DNA of 64,000 bases. Origin: an uncultured Bacteroidia bacterium. GTDB taxonomy: Bacteria > Bacteroidota > Bacteroidia > Bacteroidales > UBA932. The position numbers and the translations under genes are program-made. The stretch lies in assembly GCA_902781705.1 (NCBI GenBank), contig CACZKE010000001.1:62001-126000 (forward strand), given 5' to 3'. Of the stretch, positions 52,098-60,518 are shown in pieces. Each line of letters starts with the position of its first letter. Positions within the stretch are counted from its first letter, which is position 1. The notes beneath the pieces were generated by a model that did no database searches, was not told the DNA's origin, and worked only from the letters and a program-made list of their open reading frames with translations.

Positions 52098-52174
52098 ACG
52101 TTTTTGCCCACTTATGCGCCCTCCCGCGTGCTCCAGCACGCCCGAGGGCACATTTTTGCCCCTTTTCGTGCCCT
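52098..52174. repeat. Imperfect 25-bp direct repeats flanking a hairpin
   Basis: Copies at 52098-52122 and 52150-52174 share about 19 of 25 positions (both with TTTTTGCCC and end GCCCT) and flank the hairpin at 52118-52149. Confidence 0.65.
52118..52157 (+). terminator. Hairpin with T-tract after the M48 gene
   Basis: GCCCTC (52118-52123) pairs with GAGGGC (52144-52149), and inside CGTGCT (52127-52132) pairs with AGCACG (52135-52140); CATTTTT follows. Confidence 0.6.
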
Positions 52175-52322
52175 GACCCGGACTCAAATAGCGGGAAAAC
52201 TTATACGTTCGCTACATCAAACCACAACCCGGGCTTCTATGCACCGTCCTTCACGAAGGCAGTGCACGGAAGATCGTACACGAACTGTCGAATGTAAGTT
52301 GTTTATAATAAGACTATTATGC

Positions 52323-52356
52323 AAAAGTACCCGAGATAATACTCCCGGGTACTTTT
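52323..52356. terminator. Bidirectional terminator
   Basis: Perfect 11-bp arms AAAAGTACCCG (52323-52333) and CGGGTACTTTT (52346-52356) with A/T tails on both sides, between two convergent genes. Confidence 0.85.
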
Positions 52357-52422
52357 ACATAATTGTTTGGTAATCAGCAGGTTGCATTCGACGCTGCTTA
52401 CCGTAGGACGTCGTTCGGTTCC

Positions 52423-54636
52423 TTATTCCGCAGGAGCCTCTTCCACGACGGGTTCGGCGACGGCTTCCGGGGTGGCGGCGGGCTCTTCGGCGGCAGGTTC
52501 CTCGATGACTTCCTCGACGGGCTGCGGCTTGTGGAACGGGAGGCCGTAGGGGGCGAGGCGGTCGGTGAAGAAGAAGAAGCAGAAGGCGGCGATGAGCAAG
52601 GCCAGGAGGCAGAGCCAGAAGCGGCGCCAGGCGACCCGGCGGCGTTCGGCGGGATCCACGGCGGTGAGTTTCGGGAACTTGGCGAGTTGGGTGAGGCCCT
52701 TGCCGAACTTCACGCTCACGAGGGAGGCGGCGTTGATGGCCCAGCCGTTGGCGTTGAGGACCGGACCGAGGTCACGCTTGCGGAGTTTCCGCCAGGCGAT
52801 GAACACGGACGGCAGGGAGATGACGAGCATCAGGCCCACGATGAGGACGATCCACTGCCACCAGGTGAGGGACTTCAGGACGGCGAGGATGGCCGTGAAG
52901 ACACCGGCGACCGCAGCGAAAGCGATGGTGATACCGGCGATCTTGCCCACATCGAACGGGGCGGCCTTGGTGGCGGTCTGAACGCCGTCGGCCGGTTTGG
53001 CGGTGGCGCTTTCCGTGATGGTTGACAGGGTGCCTTCGCCCTTGGCGGCCTTGTCGGACGCTGCCTTGTTGACCTTGTCGGAGATCCAGCGTGCGGCCTT
53101 CTTGTACGGGGCCCAGAAGGCCTCGCGGAGACTGATCGGGTTCTCCACGATGCTCGTGACCGTGGCGCTCCAGTCGTTGCCGTCGCGGTCGTAGAACACG
53201 GCGTTCTTGCCCGGACGGAGACCGTCCACGTCACCGTCGGTGAGGACGGCGGCGATGTTCATGGCCTTGCCGAGTTTCTCGCTCTTGCACGCGCAGTAGA
53301 GGATGTACATGCCGCTGAGGCCGGAGATTTCCGGGCTGGGACCGTCCACGCGGATACAGAGGTCGGTGGAACGCTGGTCGATGTACAGGCGGCCGGCCTG
53401 GAAGATGGCCTTCCGCTCGGGATCGTAGAAGTCCGCGAAGACGACGTAGTTGTTCAGGAAGTCGTAGAAGTTGTGGTTGAGGCGGAGGAGTTTGTCCACG
53501 GCCTCGATCGAGAGGGCCTCTTCCTCGAGGGCCTTGTCGGCCTCGACGAGCTTCAGGAGGGCTTCCTTCTGGTCGGCCTTCAGGATTTCCTTGACCTTGT
53601 CGATGCCCAGGCCTTCCACTTCGGCGCCCTTCTTGGCATCCATCCAGGCGGTGTAGGGGGCGAACTTGCCCACGACCTCGGCCCATTCGGCTTCGGTGAG
53701 GGTCTTCTTGCCTTCCTCCAGCACGAGGGCGCGCATCGCCTCGACGGCGGGTTTCCAGGCCGGGTTCACGGCCTCCAGCGGAAGGACACCGTCGGCGGCG
53801 GGCTTGGCCAAGGGTTCTTCACAGATGCCGGCGGCCTCGGCGAGATTGCCTTCGATGGCGCCGATCTTGTCCACGGAGATGCCCACGGCCGGGGCGGCGT
53901 CCGCGTCGAACTTGATGAGTTTGCAGCGCATGAAGAAGTCGGCGACCTTGTCTTTCAAGGCATTGACGGCAGCCAGGGCGTCTGCGGTCTTGTCCGCGAA
54001 CGGGAAAACGTCCTTCGTGCCGGCATCCTGCCAGGCGGCGTAGTCGGCGAGGGCGGTGTAGAAGGCTTCGATATGATCGGCGGTGACACCGTCGGCCCCG
54101 CTGCGGTCCGTCGCCTTGCCGATGACCTCGGTGATGCAGGTGATGAGGGCGGCGAGGGCCTCGTCGTCCGGAGTGGCCGGGGTGATGATACCGTCGCCGT
54201 TGAGTTTGGTCTCGGCGAAGATCTTCACGTTGTCGGCCGTGTCTTCGAGGGCGATGGACTCTTTCTCCAGTTTCAGGTTCCTGAGGATCTGCTTCGCGGA
54301 GGCGAGGAGTTTCGCTCCGTCGGGATTCTCCTCGTTGAAGGCGGAGAAGGGAAGTTCGGTGCCGCGCTCAAGCAGGACGTCCGGATCCTTGAGGACGCCG
54401 GTGAGCCACTGGGCAGTGGCGATGACTTCGTCCACGCGGATGCTGCCATCCTTGTCGGCGTCAATCAGTTCCAGCGTCTTCTGGTCGAATTCGAGGTTCT
54501 TCGCCGGGCAACTGAGCACGGTCCACATTTTGCGGTCCAGTTCACCCAGGTGGGCGATGTCGGACCCGGAGTTGATCTTCACGCGGACGGCTCCGCCGAC
54601 CGGTGTGAAGGTCCAGATGTGAGGGATGTTTGCCAT
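52423..54636 (-). CDS. EF-hand-containing large membrane protein of unknown function
   Basis: 737 residues. A canonical EF-hand loop lies at 59-70 (Asp59, Asp61, Asp63, Gly64, Ile66, Glu70), with a degenerate copy at 144-155 (LNGDGIITPAT). Residues ~170-570 are helical with no domain I can name. Three hydrophobic segments sit near the C-terminus (FAAVAGVFTAILAVL, WWQWIVLIVGLMLVI, FWLCLLALLIAAFCFFFF), then a Pro/Glu/Ala-rich tail. No signal peptide, so the large N-terminal part is probably cytoplasmic. Calcium-sensing or a scaffolding role is a guess. A promoter with -33 and -7 boxes precedes it; it stands alone. Confidence 0.8.
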   Translation of the reverse strand: MANIPHIWTFTPVGGAVRVKINSGSDIAHLGELDRKMWTVLSCPAKNLEFDQKTLELIDADKDGSIRVDEVIATAQWLTGVLKDPDVLLERGTELPFSAFNEENPDGAKLLASAKQILRNLKLEKESIALEDTADNVKIFAETKLNGDGIITPATPDDEALAALITCITEVIGKATDRSGADGVTADHIEAFYTALADYAAWQDAGTKDVFPFADKTADALAAVNALKDKVADFFMRCKLIKFDADAAPAVGISVDKIGAIEGNLAEAAGICEEPLAKPAADGVLPLEAVNPAWKPAVEAMRALVLEEGKKTLTEAEWAEVVGKFAPYTAWMDAKKGAEVEGLGIDKVKEILKADQKEALLKLVEADKALEEEALSIEAVDKLLRLNHNFYDFLNNYVVFADFYDPERKAIFQAGRLYIDQRSTDLCIRVDGPSPEISGLSGMYILYCACKSEKLGKAMNIAAVLTDGDVDGLRPGKNAVFYDRDGNDWSATVTSIVENPISLREAFWAPYKKAARWISDKVNKAASDKAAKGEGTLSTITESATAKPADGVQTATKAAPFDVGKIAGITIAFAAVAGVFTAILAVLKSLTWWQWIVLIVGLMLVISLPSVFIAWRKLRKRDLGPVLNANGWAINAASLVSVKFGKGLTQLAKFPKLTAVDPAERRRVAWRRFWLCLLALLIAAFCFFFFTDRLAPYGLPFHKPQPVEEVIEEPAAEEPAATPEAVAEPVVEEAPAE

Positions 54637-54666
54637 ATAGGTCGGGTTTAGAATTGTCTATCCAAA

Positions 54667-54698
54667 CAAAAATCGCAAAAAAAAATGATTCGCGCAAA
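54667..54698 (-). promoter_or_regulatory. Probable promoter of the EF-hand gene
   Basis: On the minus strand TTTG (54698-54695) is 20 nt from GATTTTTG (54674-54667), one base off the -7 consensus. Confidence 0.5.
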
Positions 54699-54702
54699 AG
54701 AT

Positions 54703-54733
54703 TTTGCAATTGTCGGAAAAATCCGTATCTTTG
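54703..54733 (+). promoter_or_regulatory. Promoter of rplU-rpmA (TTTG, 19 nt, TATCTTTG)
   Basis: TTTG at 54703-54706 and TATCTTTG at 54726-54733, one of the best consensus matches in the window. It leaves a leader of about 90 nt before rplU. Confidence 0.8.
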
Positions 54734-54739
54734 CCGTCC

Positions 54740-54830
54740 AAAAATGAGATGACCGCTGAGCTCCGCGAAGAGGCAGGCACGATGGCCGGCCCGCTTACGG
54801 TCCGAAACTTTAACAAAGTTTTTAGTTAAC
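54740..54830 (+). promoter_or_regulatory. rplU 5' leader, possible L21 autoregulatory element
   Basis: A ~90-nt leader with a 7-bp A/T hairpin (AAACTTT, 54805-54811, with AAAGTTT, 54815-54821) followed by Ts just before the rplU start. Ribosomal protein operons often carry leaders bound by the encoded protein; no specific family could be recognised. Confidence 0.4.
54782..54829 (+). CDS. Candidate 15-residue leader peptide upstream of rplU
   Basis: ATG at 54782 to TAA at 54827-54829 encodes MAGPLTVRNFNKVFS and ends 1 nt before the rplU ATG. It overlaps the A/T hairpin. The abutting stop suggests possible coupling to rplU, but so short a frame may be chance. Confidence 0.3.
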   Translation: MAGPLTVRNFNKVFS

Positions 54831-55142
54831 ATGTACGCAATCGTTGACATTGCAAGCCAGCAGTTCAAAGTGGAAGCTGGAATGGACATCTTTGTGAACC
54901 GCCTGGCGGCCCACAATGGTGAGTCTGTCGAGTTCGACAAGGTGCTCCTCATCGACGAGGCCGGCGCCGTGAAGGTCGGAACTCCGTATGTAGAGGGAGC
55001 CGTCGTGAAGGCCACCGTCGTCGATGACGACGCCAAGGCGAAGAAAGTGCTCGTATTCAAGAAGATCCGTCGCAAGGGATTCCAGACGCTGAACGGCCAC
55101 CGCCAGAAGCTCACCAAGATCCACATTGACGCTATCGCTTAA
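54831..55142 (+). CDS. rplU: 50S ribosomal protein L21
   Basis: 103 residues beginning MYAIVDIASQQFKVEAG, the typical L21 start, with KVLVFKKIRRKGFQTLNGHRQ near the end. It binds 23S rRNA in the large subunit. It is followed after 18 nt by rpmA, the standard order, and shares its promoter. Confidence 0.97.
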   Translation: MYAIVDIASQQFKVEAGMDIFVNRLAAHNGESVEFDKVLLIDEAGAVKVGTPYVEGAVVKATVVDDDAKAKKVLVFKKIRRKGFQTLNGHRQKLTKIHIDAIA

Positions 55143-55160
55143 TTACAGGAGGAATCAACT

Positions 55161-55421
55161 ATGGCACACAAAAAAGGTCAGTCCAGTTCCAAGAACGGTC
55201 GTGAGTCCCATTCCAAGCGACTCGGCATCAAGAAGTTCGGTGAGGAAGTCGTGAAAGCCGGCAACATCATCGTCCGTCAGCGCGGCACCGCCCACAATCC
55301 CGGCCTGAACGTCGGCATGGGCAAGGACCATACCCTGTACGCCCTTGTGGACGGCACCGTCAAGTTCGCCCGCAAGCGCAATGACAAGTCCTTCGTTTCC
55401 GTAGTTCCTTTCGAGAACTAA
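55161..55421 (+). CDS. rpmA: 50S ribosomal protein L27
   Basis: 86 residues with the N-terminus [16 protein letters not shown] and [12 protein letters not shown], typical of L27, whose N-terminal tail reaches the peptidyl-transferase centre. It follows rplU on the same message, preceded by AGGAGG about 11 nt before the ATG, a strong Shine-Dalgarno unusual in this window. Confidence 0.97.
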   Translation: MAHKKGQSSSKNGRESHSKRLGIKKFGEEVVKAGNIIVRQRGTAHNPGLNVGMGKDHTLYALVDGTVKFARKRNDKSFVSVVPFEN

Positions 55422-55444
55422 TTCCGCAGGACACCGTAGATTTC

Positions 55445-55482
55445 AGGAGGACTCGTGCCCGCAAGGCGTGCAGTCCTCCTTT
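55445..55482 (+). terminator. Terminator of rplU-rpmA
   Basis: AGGAGGACT (55445-55453) pairs with AGTCCTCCT (55472-55480); the interior adds GCC/GGC around CGCAA; TTT follows. Confidence 0.7.
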
Positions 55483-55553
55483 GTCATTTCGAACTTGTCT
55501 CTTTTGTCATTTCGAGCTTGTCTCCTTGTCATTTCGAGCTTGTCGAGAAATCT
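55482..55553. repeat. Three tandem dispersed-repeat half/complete copies
   Basis: Copies at 55482-55499, 55505-55522 and 55527-55553 each contain TGTCATTTCGA(A/G)CTTGTC; only the last one continues to GAGAAATCT. They lie between the rpmA terminator and serS. Confidence 0.87.
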
Positions 55554-55565
55554 AATTACCTTATC

Positions 55566-56837
55566 ATGCTTACACTCAAACTTCTTCGGGACGATCCCGA
55601 ATATGTGATCAAGAAACTCGCCGTCAAGCATTTTGACGCCCGCGCCATCGTGGAGAAGGTCATCGCCCTGGACGATAACCGCAAGGCCCTCCAGACCGAG
55701 TCCGACGCCCTCCTCTCCCAGCAGAAGAAGGCGGCCGCCGCCATCGGCGCCCTGATGAAACAGGGCAAGAAGGAGGAGGCCGAGGCCGCCAAGGCCGAGG
55801 TCGCCGCCCTCAAGGCCCGTTCCACCGACCTCCTCAAGCAGGCCGACGACAACAATGCCGAACTCCAGGCCCAACTTGTTCTCCTTCCGAACATCCCGTG
55901 CGACCTCGTTCCCGAGGGAGCCGGCGCCGAGGACAACCTCGTCGTGAAGATGGGCGGTGCAGAGCCGCAACTCCCCGAAAACGCCCTCCCGCACTGGGAA
56001 CTCGCCAGAAAGTACGACATCATCGACTTCGACCTGGGCGTGAAGATCACCGGTGCCGGCTTCCCGGTCTATAAGGGCAAGGGAGCCCGCCTGCAGCGCG
56101 CCCTCATCAACTTCTTCCTGGACCGCAACACCGCCGCCGGCTACCAGGAGGTGGAACCTCCGGTGATGGTCAATGCCGCTTCCGGCTTCGGTACCGGCCA
56201 GCTTCCCGACAAGGAAGGCCAGATGTACCACGCCACGGTCGATGACTTCTACATGGTCCCGACCGCCGAGGTCCCGGTGACGAACATCTACCGTGACGTC
56301 ATCCTCTCAGCCGACCAGTTCCCGCAGAAGCTGACGGCTTACACACCGTGCTTCCGCCGCGAGGCCGGTTCCTACGGCAAGGATGTCCGCGGCCTGAACC
56401 GCCTCCACCAGTTCGACAAGGTGGAGATCGTCCGGATCGAGAAGCCGGAGAACAGCTACGCCGCCCTCGACGAGATGGTGGCCCATGTGGAGAAGCTGGT
56501 CCAGGAGCTGGGCCTGCGGTACCGGATCCTCCGCCTCTGCGGCGGGGACCTGAGCTTCACCTCCGCCATCACCTACGACTTCGAACTCTGGTCCGCCGCC
56601 CAGGGCCGCTGGCTTGAGATTTCCTCCGTCTCCAACTTCGAGAGCTACCAGGCGAACCGACTGAAGTGCCGCTACAAGGACGAGAACGGGAAGACGCAGC
56701 TGGTCCACACCCTGAACGGCAGCTCCCTTGCACTGCCGAGAGTCGTGGCTGCGCTCCTGGAGGACAACCAGAAGGACGGCTACATCGAGATTCCGGAAGT
56801 CCTGCGTCCCTACACCGGCTTCGACCGCATTGGATAA
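55566..56837 (+). CDS. serS: Seryl-tRNA synthetase
   Basis: 423 residues from ATG 55566 (MLTLKLLRDDPEYVIKKL); the frame opens earlier through the repeat but has no homology there. An N-terminal antiparallel coiled coil (~25-100, Lys/Glu/Ala-rich) is followed by the class II catalytic core: PTAEVPVTN, motif 2 FRREAGSYGKDVRGLNR and motif 3 near NGSSLALPRVVAALLE. It charges tRNA-Ser in the cytoplasm. The stop overlaps the ruvC start by 8 nt. Confidence 0.96.
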   Translation: MLTLKLLRDDPEYVIKKLAVKHFDARAIVEKVIALDDNRKALQTESDALLSQQKKAAAAIGALMKQGKKEEAEAAKAEVAALKARSTDLLKQADDNNAELQAQLVLLPNIPCDLVPEGAGAEDNLVVKMGGAEPQLPENALPHWELARKYDIIDFDLGVKITGAGFPVYKGKGARLQRALINFFLDRNTAAGYQEVEPPVMVNAASGFGTGQLPDKEGQMYHATVDDFYMVPTAEVPVTNIYRDVILSADQFPQKLTAYTPCFRREAGSYGKDVRGLNRLHQFDKVEIVRIEKPENSYAALDEMVAHVEKLVQELGLRYRILRLCGGDLSFTSAITYDFELWSAAQGRWLEISSVSNFESYQANRLKCRYKDENGKTQLVHTLNGSSLALPRVVAALLEDNQKDGYIEIPEVLRPYTGFDRIG

Positions 56838-57387
56838 GCCGCGCATCATACTCGGTATCGACCCCGGAACCCAGCTGCTGGGTTTCGGGGTGATCCGCAG
56901 TATCGGGAAGAAGGCCGAATACGTGGACATGGGCATCCTGGACCTGAGGAAGGAAAAGGACGCCTACACGAAGCTCCAGGCCATCTACGACACCATCGGC
57001 GAGGTCTGCAAGTCGTATCATCCCGACGAGCTCGCCATCGAATCGCCGTTCTACGGCAAGAATGCGCAGGTCGTGCTCAAGCTCGGCCGCGCCCAGGGGG
57101 CTGCCATCATCGCCGCCCTGGAAAACGGGGTCGCTTCCGTGACGGAATATGCGCCCCGCAAGGCCAAGGAGGCCATTGTCGGCAACGGGGCCGCCTCCAA
57201 GGAGCAGGTCCAACTCATGCTGGAGAAGACGCTGGGTGTCGCACTTGCCGCGGAGCATCTGGATGCGACGGACGCCCTGGCCATCGCCTTGTGCCATCAC
57301 TATGAAACTTCGAATCCGCTCGCTTCCGTGAAAGGGAAGGGCGGCTGGGAGCAGTTCCTGAAGGATCATCCCGAAAGAATCAAATAA
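56830..57387 (+). CDS. ruvC: Holliday junction resolvase RuvC, TTG start
   Basis: 185 residues from TTG at 56830: this gives DKPRIILGIDPGTQLLGFGV, the normal RuvC N-terminus; the only in-frame ATG is 34 codons upstream inside serS. Acidic catalytic residues: Asp11 in GIDPGT, Glu in AIESPFYGKNAQ and the late pair in HLDATDALAIAL. It cuts Holliday junctions as a dimer with RuvAB. It overlaps serS by 8 nt, suggesting coupled translation. Confidence 0.93.
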   Translation: MDKPRIILGIDPGTQLLGFGVIRSIGKKAEYVDMGILDLRKEKDAYTKLQAIYDTIGEVCKSYHPDELAIESPFYGKNAQVVLKLGRAQGAAIIAALENGVASVTEYAPRKAKEAIVGNGAASKEQVQLMLEKTLGVALAAEHLDATDALAIALCHHYETSNPLASVKGKGGWEQFLKDHPERIK

Positions 57388-57482
57388 TTTTTCGGACACG
57401 GGTTAAACTTTCGCGTGCGCGTGTTGTCTAACCCTGTGTTTGTTCCCTTGGTAAGGGAGTAGTGTGTATTAGTACGAACTGT

Positions 57483-60470
57483 ATGACAATGAGAAGGATT
57501 CTTCTGACGATCGTGAGCCTGTTCGCCGCTTTGGCGCTCCAGGCCCAGAATTTCAATGTGACCGTTAAACTCGAGGATGCCTCCAACGGCGAGCCGGTGG
57601 GCTTCGCCACCGTATCCCTGACTCCCGCCAAGGGCAATGCCAAGTATGCCCTGACCAACCATGAGGGCAAGGGTACCATCGAGAAGGTACGGGCCGGAAA
57701 ATACACCCTGAAAGCTGAAATCATGGGCTACAGGACCCATTCGGCCGATGTGGAGATCAAGGAAGGCGCCACCGACCTCGGGACCATCAAACTGGAACTG
57801 GACCAGGAAGTCCTGGACGCCGCTTCCGTTTCCGCGACGGGCAACCCGATCATCATCAAGAAGGATACCGTGGAGTATAACGCTTCTTCGTTCAAGACGA
57901 CTGATACGGACATGCTCATCAACCTGCTGAAGAAACTCCCGGGCATTGAGGTAGATGACAACGGTACCATCACCGCAAACGGCGAGACCATCAACAAAAT
58001 CACCATCGACGGGAAGACCTTCTTCCTGGACGACCCGCAACTCGCCTCGCAGAACCTTCCTGCCAAGATGATCGAAAAGGTGAAAGTCGTGAAGAAGAAA
58101 TCCGAACAGGCCGAGTTCACCGGCATCGACGACGGAGAGGACGAGACCATCATCGACCTGTCCGTCCAGAAAAGCATGATGCAAGGTCTGATCGGGACGG
58201 TGACGGCCGGTGCCGGCCACGACATCCCGTCCAAGGAAAACGACATGAACGACTGGCGGTTCAACGGGAATGCCATGGTAGGCCGCTTCACGGACAGCTC
58301 CCAACTGGCGGTCATCGCCAACGGCAACAACGGCGCCGGCGGCATGGGCTTCACCAACCGGGGCGGCAACATGATGGCCCAGATGATGGGCGGCGGCCGG
58401 GGCATGGGCGGCTTCGGCGGCTTCGGGAACGGCGGTGTCACCACTTCCTGGATGGGCGGCGTGAACGGCGCATACGACCTGCTGGACAAAAAGATGCAGC
58501 TCTCCGGCAATTACATGTACAGCGGTTCCCGCACCGAATCCCTGCAGGATACCTATAAGGAAACCTACATGCCGGACGGCTCCACCCAGTATCAGAAGAC
58601 GGACAATACCAGCCTTTCCGGAAACGACGGGCACCGGGTGGGCGTCCGCCTGGAGCACAAGTTCTCCGACAACACGTCCATCCTCTTCCAGCCGCAGTTC
58701 AACGTCAGCAACGGCTCCTATGACCAGTCCAGCGTCTTCAATACCTGGCTGAACGGGATGGAGGACTCCGACCGGGTGAACAGCGGTTTCTCCAAGAACT
58801 ACGGGGTGAACAGCAACTGGTCCACCAACGGTTTCTTCCTGTTCCGCCAGCGGCTCGGGATGCCCGGCCGCACCCTCTCCCTGAATGCGACCTGGAACCT
58901 GTCGAACAACCATTCCGACGGCTACAACCAGTCCCTGACCGAAACTTACGACGGCGAAGACCCGACGCTGGTGAACCAGCATGTGGACCAGTCGTCCCGT
59001 TCCAGGAGCGCCGGCGCCCGTCTCGTGTACACCGAGCCCCTCGGCGGCAATTTTTACCTGGAAGGCAGTTACCAGTACAATTACAGTCAGTCCAACTCCG
59101 AAAAGATCGTTTACAACAGCCTGCTGAACGGCATGGGCGGCTATGACTACGATCCGGTCGCCCATACCATGGTGTATGTCGGGGACGGTGACGTGGACCA
59201 GGACTATTCCAACAGGATCCTGAACCGTTACATCAACCAGAGTGCCGGAATGGCCTTCATGTACCAGGAAAAGAGTGTCAGGGCCCAGCTCGGATTCTCT
59301 GCTAATCCGCAGTATCAGTACAATGAAACGTCCGGGCATAAGGATCCTTATGAAGCCAGGGTCCTGAACTGGTCCCCGCGCGCCATGCTCTTCTACGACT
59401 TCAACGACAACGCCAATGTCCGGTTGTTCTACAACGGCCGCAGCGGCCAGCCTTCCACCTCGCAGCTCATGCCGGTGCTGGACAACTCCAACCCGCTGGC
59501 CATGGCCCTCGGCAACCCGTCCCTGAAGCCGTACTTCAACCACAACGGCCGTCTCGAGTTCGAGTATTCGAACAAGAAGACCTTCTTCACCGCCCGCGTC
59601 AATCTGCAGGGCGGCCTGAACCAGAATCCCATCGTGAACGCCACCTGGTACGACGAGGCCTTCCGCCAGTATTCGTTCCCGGTGAACGGCAAGAACACCT
59701 ATAATGTGGGTGCCCGGGTCATGCTCAATATCCCGATCGCCAAGTCCAACTTCTCCATTTCCAATAACTCCAATATCAATTATTCCAATTCGAACAGTTA
59801 CATGGGCGCCGGCCGGCTGAATGTGGACAAGTATTGGAAGAACGAAGACAAGTCGGTCTTTGATTACGATGCGTTCCTGGCCGATTACCCCGACCTGAAC
59901 GACACGCCCGACTTCATCGCCAATACGACGCAGAACCTCAGCGTCATGGAGAACATCCGCCTGAACTGGCGCAGCGACAACCTGGAACTCACGGCGAACG
60001 CCCGGACCCGGTTCTCCAAGCCCTGGTACAGCGTAGCCCAGGCCGGCCTGCAGGACAACGCCACCTGGAACAACTCCGTGGGCGGTTCCGTGAATTGGAC
60101 CATGTGGACGAACGGACTCACCTTCACCACCGATGCGAACTACAACTGGTACGTCGGCTATAAGACCGACCAGCCTTCCCGCCTGATCTGGAACGCCGGC
60201 CTGCAACTGCCTGTCATCCATAACCAGGCGACGATTTCCCTGAATGCCTATGACATCCTCGGACAGCGCAGGACCCTGAGCGTGAGCGATACGGAAAACT
60301 ATCACCAGGAGAGCCGTGTCAATTCCGTGGGCCGCTACATCATGCTCTCTTTCACCTGGCGCTTCGGCTCCTTCGGCGGCCGCAACGGCCGGATGGGTCG
60401 CATGGGCCCTGGCATGGGCCCCGGTGGTTTCCGCGGAGGCATGGGGGGAGGACGTCCGCCGATGTTTTAG
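57483..60470 (+). CDS. TonB-dependent-receptor-like outer-membrane protein (OMP_b-brl_3)
   Basis: 995 residues (start ATG 57483, with another at 57489). Signal peptide to ALQAQ, a carboxypeptidase-regulatory-like domain (~22-100, GFATVSLTPAKGNAK), a plug-like region (IIIKKDTVEYNASSFKTTDTDMLINLLKKLPGIEVDDNG is its signature stretch in this family), and a large barrel. A Gly/Met-rich loop (MMGGGRGMGGFGGFGNGG) lies near 305 and the C-terminus is again Gly/Met/Arg-rich. No SusD partner is near. The transported ligand is unknown; a metal is conceivable given the Met-rich parts. Confidence 0.85.
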   Translation: MTMRRILLTIVSLFAALALQAQNFNVTVKLEDASNGEPVGFATVSLTPAKGNAKYALTNHEGKGTIEKVRAGKYTLKAEIMGYRTHSADVEIKEGATDLGTIKLELDQEVLDAASVSATGNPIIIKKDTVEYNASSFKTTDTDMLINLLKKLPGIEVDDNGTITANGETINKITIDGKTFFLDDPQLASQNLPAKMIEKVKVVKKKSEQAEFTGIDDGEDETIIDLSVQKSMMQGLIGTVTAGAGHDIPSKENDMNDWRFNGNAMVGRFTDSSQLAVIANGNNGAGGMGFTNRGGNMMAQMMGGGRGMGGFGGFGNGGVTTSWMGGVNGAYDLLDKKMQLSGNYMYSGSRTESLQDTYKETYMPDGSTQYQKTDNTSLSGNDGHRVGVRLEHKFSDNTSILFQPQFNVSNGSYDQSSVFNTWLNGMEDSDRVNSGFSKNYGVNSNWSTNGFFLFRQRLGMPGRTLSLNATWNLSNNHSDGYNQSLTETYDGEDPTLVNQHVDQSSRSRSAGARLVYTEPLGGNFYLEGSYQYNYSQSNSEKIVYNSLLNGMGGYDYDPVAHTMVYVGDGDVDQDYSNRILNRYINQSAGMAFMYQEKSVRAQLGFSANPQYQYNETSGHKDPYEARVLNWSPRAMLFYDFNDNANVRLFYNGRSGQPSTSQLMPVLDNSNPLAMALGNPSLKPYFNHNGRLEFEYSNKKTFFTARVNLQGGLNQNPIVNATWYDEAFRQYSFPVNGKNTYNVGARVMLNIPIAKSNFSISNNSNINYSNSNSYMGAGRLNVDKYWKNEDKSVFDYDAFLADYPDLNDTPDFIANTTQNLSVMENIRLNWRSDNLELTANARTRFSKPWYSVAQAGLQDNATWNNSVGGSVNWTMWTNGLTFTTDANYNWYVGYKTDQPSRLIWNAGLQLPVIHNQATISLNAYDILGQRRTLSVSDTENYHQESRVNSVGRYIMLSFTWRFGSFGGRNGRMGRMGPGMGPGGFRGGMGGGRPPMF

Positions 60471-60472
60471 CC

Positions 60473-60499
60473 AGTCATTCTGAGCGTAGCGAAGAATCT
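60473..60499. repeat. Dispersed palindromic repeat between convergent genes
   Basis: Begins AGTCATTCTGAGCGTAGCG and ends GAATCTTTC; lies 3 nt after the receptor stop and before the convergent rluD. Confidence 0.8.
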
Positions 60500-60518
60500 T
60501 TCTGCTACAAAGAAAAAA

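Larger units (their letters stand above)
52022..52422. other. Gene-free 401-bp intergenic region between convergent genes
   Basis: No coding frame looks real here. It holds a hexamer-repeat tract, an imperfect 25-bp direct repeat, a strong hairpin and a bidirectional terminator, each listed separately. Between 52175 and 52322 only small palindromes (CCTTCACGAAGG, GTGCAC) were seen. Confidence 0.7.

Noticed and set aside
57483-60470. SusC of a polysaccharide utilisation locus
   Set aside because: No SusD gene follows, the barrel resembles the OMP_b-brl_3 group, and neighbours are ruvC and rluD.
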